A stretch of DNA of 28,194 nucleotides. It comes from Betaproteobacteria bacterium (lineage in GTDB: Bacteria > Pseudomonadota > Gammaproteobacteria > Burkholderiales > SG8-41). Both the position numbers and the translations under genes were made by a program. Below, piece by piece: positions 23,266 to 28,194 of this stretch. Below the pieces are notes generated by a model. That model did not search any database. It was not told where the DNA came from and worked only from the letters and a program-made list of their open reading frames with translations. Position 1 is the stretch's first letter. Every line of letters starts with the position of its first letter. The DNA is taken from contig JANXSE010000386.1 in NCBI GenBank assembly GCA_025356695.1, positions 1 through 28,194 of the forward strand, written 5' to 3'.

Positions 23266-26121
23266 TCAACCGCAAGCCCCGATCGCCCCACACGCCGTGC
23301 AGAACTCACAGCCATCCTTCTTGATCACCGCCGCGTTACCGCACTCCTTACACGGCTTGCCGTGCACGGGCTTCAACGCGTAGTCGCTGCCGCGAGTGTC
23401 TTCTTCGGGCATTTCGAGCACACCCATTTCGTTCACCGGGAAACCGCGCTCGTCGAGTATGCCGAGCATGGCAAAACGGTGGATCATCAGCCGTGCCATA
23501 TAGGCCACGGTGCTGGGGAAATTCTGCTGGCGGTCGTCGCCGGGCACACGCGCCATGAAGTCGCCGAGCGGCTCGTCGTACGACAGCAGTTTGCGCAGCT
23601 TCATGCCGATCCACGCCGGGTCGATTACGCGCATGTCGAGCGAGAGCAGCTTGCACAGGCCGTCGAGCGCGCGCGGGTAGACGCCGGCAAGCCAGACCGA
23701 ATACGGACGGCGCTGGCCGTTGGGCAGCACGAGTTCTTTCAGCATTAGCACGAAATCGTCGCCCGACACCGGATTGAGAATATCGACCGTCCACGACATG
23801 GTACCGTCGGTGCCGGTCTTCGGCTCTTTCTTCGCGAACAAGGCGTCCAGCACCGGCGATTTGCCGTCGTCGTTCTTCAAGGCACCGAGTTGATCGACGC
23901 GGAAGCGCACGATGCGTGCAAACGCCGCGACCACGCTGGGCACGCGCGTGACCTTGCCGTCAGGCGGCAGCGCGCAACCGAAAGCGTCACCGCCGGAACG
24001 CGCCAGCATGTCGAGTTTGGTGCGCAGCCATTTCTTGTCCTGCGCGCGCATGTCCATCGACAGCGTCTTGGCTACCGCGCCGATGCCGCGCGGCTGCTCG
24101 TTGCCGTTGACCCACACTTCGAACGGATAGGAAACGCCGTTTTCGACGTGGCCGACGAAGATCGCGAAGCGGCCGAACGGCGATTCGACCATGTACGTCC
24201 ACGACGGGTTGCCGCCGGGCATGCCGGGGCGGCCGGGCCAGCGCAGACTGCACAGCGCCGGTTCGGGGGCGGCTTCAAGGCGGATGCGACGATCGACGTC
24301 GGAGGTGTCGAGATCGTTCGGCTGCGCCTGCGCCGGTGCCGGCGTGGCGCTGGCGCCGACCGACAGCACGCTACCGAGCACCGCATTCGGACGGTAGGTG
24401 GTAATGCCTTTCAGGCCGGCCTTCCACGCCTCAAGGTAGAGGTCCTGGAACTGTTCGTACGGATAATCTTCCGGCACGTTGACCGTCTTGCTGATCGCCG
24501 AATCGACAAAGGGCGCGACCACCGCAACCATGAGCATATGATCGAGTGCAGAAATCTCCAGCGCGGTAACGAATTGCGGCGGCAGATTTTCAACGTCGCC
24601 GCCGCGGTGTTTGTAGAGGCGCCATGCGTAATCCTCGACGTCGTAGGTCTTCTTCGAGCCGTCGGCTTCGCGCTTCTTGCGCTGATACGTCCACGAATAC
24701 GGCGGCTCGATGCCGTTCGAGGCGTTGTCGGCGAAAGCCAGCGAAATGGTGCCGGTCGGCGCGATCGACAGCAGATGGCTGTTGCGCATGCCGTGGCGGG
24801 CGATGTCTTTCTTGACCGCATCGGGCAGGCGCGAGGCAAAACGCGGTTCGGCCAGATATTGCTGGGCGTCGAACAACGGGAAGGCGCCCTTCTCCTTGGC
24901 AATATCCACCGAAGCCGCATAGGACTCATTGCGCATGTGTTCGGCAATTTTCGCGCCCATCACGCGGGCTTCCTCGGTGTCGTATTTGAGGCCCAGCATG
25001 ATCAGCGCATTGCCCAGCCCCGTGAAGCCGAGACCGACGCGGCGTTTGGCCTGCGCTTCCTGGTGCTGCAGTTCAAGCGGCCACACCGTAACATCGAGCA
25101 CGTTGTCGAGCATGCGCACCGACGGGCGCACCACGCGGCCGAAGGCGTCGAAATCGAAACGCGCTTTCGGCGTGAAGGCATCGACGACGAAGCGTGTCAG
25201 GTTGATGCTGCCGAGGCAGCAGCAGCCGTACGACGGCAGCGGCTGCTCACCGCAGGGATTGGTCGCCTCGATCTTTTCACAATACGAAAGATTGTCGTCT
25301 TCATTCATGCGGTCGATGAAGACCACGCCCGGTTCGGCGTGGTGATAGGTCGACTCCATGATCTGCTGCCAGAGGTCGCGCGCCTTGGCGCTGCGGTAGA
25401 CCCAGTTGCCGTCGGCGCGCTGCTTGGGCGACTCGTCGCCCTTGGTGCGCGGTTTCGCCTTGTGCACCAGTTCCCACGGGCCGTCGTTTTCGACGGCGCG
25501 CATGAACGCGTCGCTCACTGCCACGCTGACGTTGAAGTTCTTCAGGTCGCCGTTGTCCTTGGCGTGGATGAATTCCTCGATGTCCGGATGGTCGCAGCGC
25601 AGGATGCCCATCTGCGCGCCGCGCCGCGCACCGGCCGACTCCACCGTCTCGCAACTGCGGTCGAACACGCGCATATAGGAAATGGGGCCGCTGGCGCTTG
25701 AGTGCGTGCCCTTGACGAACGCGCCCTTGGGACGGATCGTCGAAAAGTCATAACCAACGCCGCCACCGCGCCGCATGGTCTCGGCGGCTTCCATCAGCGC
25801 GACATAAATGCCGGGCTTGCCGTCCACCATCTGCGACACCGAATCGCCGACCGGCTGGACGAAACAATTGATCAGCGTGGCCTTCAAATCGGTGCCGGCG
25901 GCGGAATTGACGCGCCCGCCGGGGATGAAACCACCGCGCAGCGCGTGAAAAAACTCGGGTTCCCAGTGCGCCGGGTCTTTTTCGACCGCGGCCAGTGCCT
26001 TGGCCACCCGCTTTCGAACCTCGTCGACCGTCTGCTCGCCACCCTTGGCGTATTTTTCAAGCAGTACGTCTATGCTGACCTGTTGATCCGGAATTGCCAG
26101 CATCGGGTCGTCGAGTTTCAT
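23266..26121 (-). CDS. nrdJ: Class II B12-dependent ribonucleotide reductase
   Basis: A 951-aa adenosylcobalamin-dependent ribonucleoside-diphosphate reductase, making dNTPs without oxygen. C86 in [12 protein letters not shown] and the NPCGEQPL motif (N288, C290, E292) are the active-site residues of the class II barrel. After about residue 600 come two tandem, similar modules ([12 protein letters not shown] and [12 protein letters not shown]) with [16 protein letters not shown] and LSMDMR/LSLDMR landmarks, which look like a duplicated TSCPD domain. The C-terminus is a zinc-ribbon-like C924, C927, C938, C941, C944, C950 set that may serve as the redox-active tail. GGGAGA precedes ATG 26121. 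No B12 riboswitch is visible upstream; an FNR-like box is. Confidence 0.95.
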   Translation of the reverse strand: MKLDDPMLAIPDQQVSIDVLLEKYAKGGEQTVDEVRKRVAKALAAVEKDPAHWEPEFFHALRGGFIPGGRVNSAAGTDLKATLINCFVQPVGDSVSQMVDGKPGIYVALMEAAETMRRGGGVGYDFSTIRPKGAFVKGTHSSASGPISYMRVFDRSCETVESAGARRGAQMGILRCDHPDIEEFIHAKDNGDLKNFNVSVAVSDAFMRAVENDGPWELVHKAKPRTKGDESPKQRADGNWVYRSAKARDLWQQIMESTYHHAEPGVVFIDRMNEDDNLSYCEKIEATNPCGEQPLPSYGCCCLGSINLTRFVVDAFTPKARFDFDAFGRVVRPSVRMLDNVLDVTVWPLELQHQEAQAKRRVGLGFTGLGNALIMLGLKYDTEEARVMGAKIAEHMRNESYAASVDIAKEKGAFPLFDAQQYLAEPRFASRLPDAVKKDIARHGMRNSHLLSIAPTGTISLAFADNASNGIEPPYSWTYQRKKREADGSKKTYDVEDYAWRLYKHRGGDVENLPPQFVTALEISALDHMLMVAVVAPFVDSAISKTVNVPEDYPYEQFQDLYLEAWKAGLKGITTYRPNAVLGSVLSVGASATPAPAQAQPNDLDTSDVDRRIRLEAAPEPALCSLRWPGRPGMPGGNPSWTYMVESPFGRFAIFVGHVENGVSYPFEVWVNGNEQPRGIGAVAKTLSMDMRAQDKKWLRTKLDMLARSGGDAFGCALPPDGKVTRVPSVVAAFARIVRFRVDQLGALKNDDGKSPVLDALFAKKEPKTGTDGTMSWTVDILNPVSGDDFVLMLKELVLPNGQRRPYSVWLAGVYPRALDGLCKLLSLDMRVIDPAWIGMKLRKLLSYDEPLGDFMARVPGDDRQQNFPSTVAYMARLMIHRFAMLGILDERGFPVNEMGVLEMPEEDTRGSDYALKPVHGKPCKECGNAAVIKKDGCEFCTACGAIGACG

Positions 26122-26191
26122 ATTTTTAGTCTCCCGGGAGTCGCGCGTTCAACGGCGCGTGGTAACGATAATGCGCGCCGCACGGCGTGCC

Positions 26192-26205
26192 ATGATTTGA
26201 ATCAA
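26192..26205 (-). promoter_or_regulatory. FNR/ANR-like box upstream of nrdJ
   Basis: The minus strand reads TTGATTCAAATCAT, 9 of 10 against TTGAT-N4-ATCAA. A TATCGT (26170-26165) or CATTAT (26173-26168) would be the -10, putting the box near -41. Anr/Dnr control of nrdJ is described in Pseudomonas aeruginosa, so this fits an oxygen-independent reductase. Confidence 0.65.
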
Positions 26206-26249
26206 AAACGATACGCACGACGCTGCGTGCGCCGTGTGTGTAACAGGGT

Positions 26250-26558
26250 TCACTGGATAGCGTCCTCAAGAATTTCCGGATGCCGTTGTGCAATGCGGAT
26301 CAGGCTTTTCGCCGCGCCGGAGGGGTCACGCGCGCCCTGCTCCCATTTCTGCAGCGTGCGCACGGACACGCCGAGCAGCACGGCGAACTCCGCCTGGCTC
26401 AGACCGCTCGCATTGCGAACGCTCACCACCGCGGGCACCTTCACGCTCGCCTTTTTGGTGGTTGCCGCGGATTTTTTCGGTCTGACCCTGCGCATCAGGT
26501 CGCGGTGTGACGGCTGAAGCTCGGACTTTTTCTTGTTTGAACGCATATTTTTCTTCAT
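26250..26558 (-). CDS. Small HTH (XRE) regulator, possible orphan antitoxin
   Basis: A 102-aa basic protein with a C-terminal helix-turn-helix, LSQAEFAVLLGVSVRTLQKW, followed by EQGARDPSGAAKSLIRI. It resembles HigA/NadS-like antitoxins of type II toxin-antitoxin pairs. The N-terminal 45 residues are Lys/Arg-rich. The start is uncertain: ATG 26558 has GGAGG only one base away, ATG 26546 has it 13 away, and a TTG at 26594 would start too close to the -10. No toxin ORF lies on either side (nrdJ downstream, a protease upstream), so it is alone. The TATACAAT promoter and CCCC-ATT-GGGG palindrome just upstream suggest autorepression. Confidence 0.75.
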   Translation of the reverse strand: MKKNMRSNKKKSELQPSHRDLMRRVRPKKSAATTKKASVKVPAVVSVRNASGLSQAEFAVLLGVSVRTLQKWEQGARDPSGAAKSLIRIAQRHPEILEDAIQ

Positions 26559-26597
26559 GCCTCCGGCGAGCAGAAATTGACTCGTCTTGTGCAAAGA

Positions 26598-26616
26598 ATT
26601 GTATACCCCATTGGGG
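26598..26616 (-). promoter_or_regulatory. Promoter and palindromic operator of the HTH gene
   Basis: The minus strand has CCCCAATGGGG (26616-26606) directly followed by TATACAAT, a good -10. The palindrome abutting the -10 is placed as a repressor operator for the HTH protein itself. Confidence 0.55.
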
Positions 26617-26671
26617 CACAGTCGCTATCGCCGGACAGAAATTTTTTTTGCGCAGTGCAGCGCGCGCGGCA

Positions 26672-27502
26672 TCAGTCGCAGCGGTTGGCGTCCATGCCGC
26701 GGCGGATGCGCGTTTCGGCGGCGCGCGTGATCGCCGTGGCGTAGTTCAGGTTGCTCAAACGCACCTCTTCGGTGCCGACAATGCCGGAGCGCCCGTCGGG
26801 CTTGGCGGAATTGATCGCGATCAACACGTCACCCCGGTCTGCCGTGCGCAAGGTGACCGGGCCGCCCGACTGGCCCTCGGTCATCGAGCAGGCCATGCGC
26901 CAACGGCTGTCCGGATCGACGCGGGCCAGCCGGCAGCCCAGGTGGCCGACCAGCCCCGCGTTCATACCGCCCGGGTAGCCGGCGGAAATCAGCGGCCGGT
27001 TCATGACGGCCGCCGGCGGCGCCACCGCAAACTCAAAATAGCCGACCTGATCGCCCAGTTTCTGGCTGCGGCCGCTCTGCGGATCAAGCAGTTTCACCAG
27101 CGCCCAGTCGTCCACCGTATCGGCGTCCGCCCAGAACGGCCCGGCGTCGATGATGCGGCCGACACCGCGCAGCGCAAACGCCGCGATGTCTTTGCCCGGC
27201 TGCCCGACCTCGAACATCACCTCCTTGCGCGTGGCCTCGAAGGCCACGTGGTAGTTGGTCAGCAGATGGCAGGGCGAAATCAGCACGCCGGTGCCGCGAT
27301 ACTTGCTCATCACCACCAGTCCGTCGGTTTTGGCGATCGGATAGACGATGCCGACGGCGTTGAACTGGCGGTAATCGGGGGAGAGACGGTTGATGATGAC
27401 GCGGGGGTCGGTGACTTGCGGCGCCTGCGCGAAGAGCGCGCTCGAACACGCGAGCAGCATCAGGGCCAATACGGATTTCTTAAGCGGCGTGATACAGGGC
27501 AT
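26672..27502 (-). CDS. Exported trypsin-like serine protease
   Basis: A 276-aa protein with a signal peptide (about 1-25: MPCITPLKKS, hydrophobic core, ALFAQA) and a trypsin-like fold. Catalytic residues are visible: H85 in LLTNYHVAF, D131 or D132 in TVDDWALVKL, and S212 in EGQSGGPV. C190 and C205 could form a disulfide. There is no PDZ domain, unlike DegP/HtrA. It is probably periplasmic or secreted. The ribosome-binding site before ATG 27502 is weak; Met15 is a poorer alternative since it removes the positive n-region. It stands alone, with no visible terminator. Confidence 0.87.
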   Translation of the reverse strand: MPCITPLKKSVLALMLLACSSALFAQAPQVTDPRVIINRLSPDYRQFNAVGIVYPIAKTDGLVVMSKYRGTGVLISPCHLLTNYHVAFEATRKEVMFEVGQPGKDIAAFALRGVGRIIDAGPFWADADTVDDWALVKLLDPQSGRSQKLGDQVGYFEFAVAPPAAVMNRPLISAGYPGGMNAGLVGHLGCRLARVDPDSRWRMACSMTEGQSGGPVTLRTADRGDVLIAINSAKPDGRSGIVGTEEVRLSNLNYATAITRAAETRIRRGMDANRCD

Positions 27503-27546
27503 GGCGGGATTCTAGGGGCAATTACCCGTGAACGCGACGTCGCATC

Positions 27547-27695
27547 CGTAGGTTGGGCTGACGCAGGAAGCCCAACACCAACGGTCTTCCCTTAATCCAC
27601 CCACTTCTCATACACGCGAGTCACCATTCAGCGTTGATAACGCCAATCGCTTTTTGGGTTGGGATGTTGGGCTTCCTGCGTCAGCCCAACCTACG
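27547..27695. repeat. 149-bp element with perfect 31-bp terminal inverted repeats
   Basis: Positions 27547-27577 and 27665-27695 are perfect inverted copies 31 bp long (beginning CGTAGGTTGGGCTGACGCAG and its mirror). The 87 bp between holds no ORF or further structure. It has the form of a MITE or a paired REP-type element. It sits 16 bp from the degenerate end of the attC-like site. Confidence 0.85.
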
Positions 27696-27710
27696 CGCTG
27701 TACGGATGAT

Positions 27711-27775
27711 GAACAACTCCGGGAAGCCGGCCAAGTGCCATGCCGGAGCGAGTCGGCTCGAGCGAAGTGTTAAGT
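27711..27775 (-). other. attC-like integron recombination site
   Basis: On the minus strand the site runs from R'' ACTTAAC (27775-27769), which fits RYYYAAC and contains the TAA stop of the glyoxalase gene, through ACTTCGCTCGAGCCGAC to a partly complementary GCCGGCTTCCCGGAG and a final GTTGTTC (27717-27711). The first half closely parallels known attC left halves (TAACAATTCGTTCAAGCCGAC type). The last block departs from GTTRRRY at two positions, so the site may be terminal or decayed. Confidence 0.6.
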
Positions 27776-28159
27776 CGCAGCTTGAACGAGGTTGATGAGG
27801 TTCCCGCATGTGTCCTCAAAGAGAACCACAGTCACAGGCCCCATGTTTGAAGGCTCGCCGCGGAAGTTGACGCCAAGGGCCTTGAGCTTCTGATATTCAG
27901 CGGCTATGTCCGTGGTCATGAACGCGGTTGCCGGAATACCGGCATCGAAGAGTGCTTGCTGAAATGTGCGTGCTGGCGGAAAAGCCATCGGCTCCAGAAC
28001 CAGTTCAACACCTTCTGCGCCCTCTGGCGAAGTTACTGTGAGCCAGCGGAACTGCCCCATTGGGATGTCATGCTTCTTCTGGAAGCCGAGCACTGACGTA
28101 TAGAAGCCGAGTGCTCGGTCTTGATCTTCGACAAAGATGCTAGCGAGAGTTATCTTCAT
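27770..28159 (-). CDS. Glyoxalase/bleomycin-resistance (VOC) family protein, cassette-borne
   Basis: A 129-aa VOC-fold protein with two beta-alpha-beta-beta-beta halves: ITLASIFVEDQDRALGFYTSVLGF at the N-terminus and FMTTDIAAEYQKLKALGV in the second half, ending VLFEDTCGNLINLVQ. Metal-ligand-like residues include E52 or E56 and the C-terminal E115 region. GAGG precedes ATG 28159. Base composition is visibly lower in GC than the neighbours. It is bounded by GTTAGGC (28192-28186) on its 5' side and an attC-like site overlapping its stop, as in an integron gene cassette. VOC proteins range from glyoxalase I to antibiotic-binding proteins; no substrate can be assigned. Confidence 0.88.
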   Translation of the reverse strand: MKITLASIFVEDQDRALGFYTSVLGFQKKHDIPMGQFRWLTVTSPEGAEGVELVLEPMAFPPARTFQQALFDAGIPATAFMTTDIAAEYQKLKALGVNFRGEPSNMGPVTVVLFEDTCGNLINLVQAAT

Positions 28160-28185
28160 TGGCGGACCTCGGTATGTTGTCTGCG

Positions 28186-28192
28186 GCCTAAC
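28186..28192 (-). other. Integron core-type site at the cassette 5' end
   Basis: GTTAGGC on the minus strand fits GTTRRRY, the crossover site at which a cassette begins, 26 bp before the VOC ATG. The preceding AC and the window edge leave the upstream cassette unseen. Confidence 0.6.
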
Positions 28193-28194
28193 GT

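Noticed and set aside
26206..26230. GCACG-N6-CGTGC stem with TATCGTTTTTG as terminator of the HTH gene
   Set aside because: The stem is short and the T-run starts several bases later; it also overlaps the FNR-like site of nrdJ.
26122..26249. Cobalamin riboswitch before nrdJ
   Set aside because: The gap is only 128 bp and shows no B12-box-like sequence or room for the fold.

Overview
The window is high-GC chromosomal DNA that most resembles a betaproteobacterium, probably of the Burkholderiales/Rhodocyclales type. The pointers are two Bug/TctC-type solute-binding proteins, an AtuA-type catabolic pair, ACMSD-like amidohydrolase and QOR-like genes, and FNR-type boxes. This taxonomic call is inference from gene content. 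No rRNA, tRNA or CRISPR array was seen.

Layout. (1) 1-6731, minus strand: an operon nfnA-nfnB-korA-korB plus an uncharacterised partial gene running off the left edge. It couples a ferredoxin-dependent 2-oxoacid oxidoreductase to a NAD(P)H:ferredoxin transhydrogenase. (2) 6930-8527, minus: a two-gene operon encoding a UGSC-motif selenoprotein, with an in-frame TGA as Sec97 and a SECIS-like hairpin just downstream, followed by a start/stop-overlapping uncharacterised partner. Conventional ORF calling cuts the selenoprotein in two. (3) 8633-10032, plus: a divergent SDR-like protein with a degenerate active site and a beta-class GST-like protein, ending at a strong bidirectional terminator. (4) 10103-14709: an exported NHL propeller, a hemerythrin-like protein behind a good FNR box, an exported cupin, and a tandem duplicate of exported metallo-beta-lactamase-fold proteins. 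(5) 14822-19769, minus: a catabolic cluster of two Bug proteins, split AtuA-like large and small proteins, and an amidohydrolase. (6) 19938-22565: a chemoreceptor behind a sigma-28 promoter and a convergent quinone-oxidoreductase-like gene. (7) 22566-23265: about 700 bp without genes, packed with palindromes. (8) 23266-26558, minus: class II B12-dependent ribonucleotide reductase (nrdJ) with an FNR-like box, and an orphan HTH regulator. (9) 26672-28194, minus: an exported trypsin-like protease, a 149-bp inverted-repeat element, and a glyoxalase-fold gene that looks like an integron cassette with an attC-like site.

Themes. Three promoters (nfn-kor, hemerythrin, nrdJ) carry FNR/ANR-like sites placed like class II activation sites. 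All three serve functions that make sense at low oxygen: ferredoxin-linked 2-oxoacid oxidation, di-iron O2/NO handling, and oxygen-independent dNTP synthesis. Three other minus-strand genes (NHL, second MBL, second Bug) share a TTGACG-N17-GAAGCT/GATGCT upstream motif. The most distinctive item is the selenoprotein operon.
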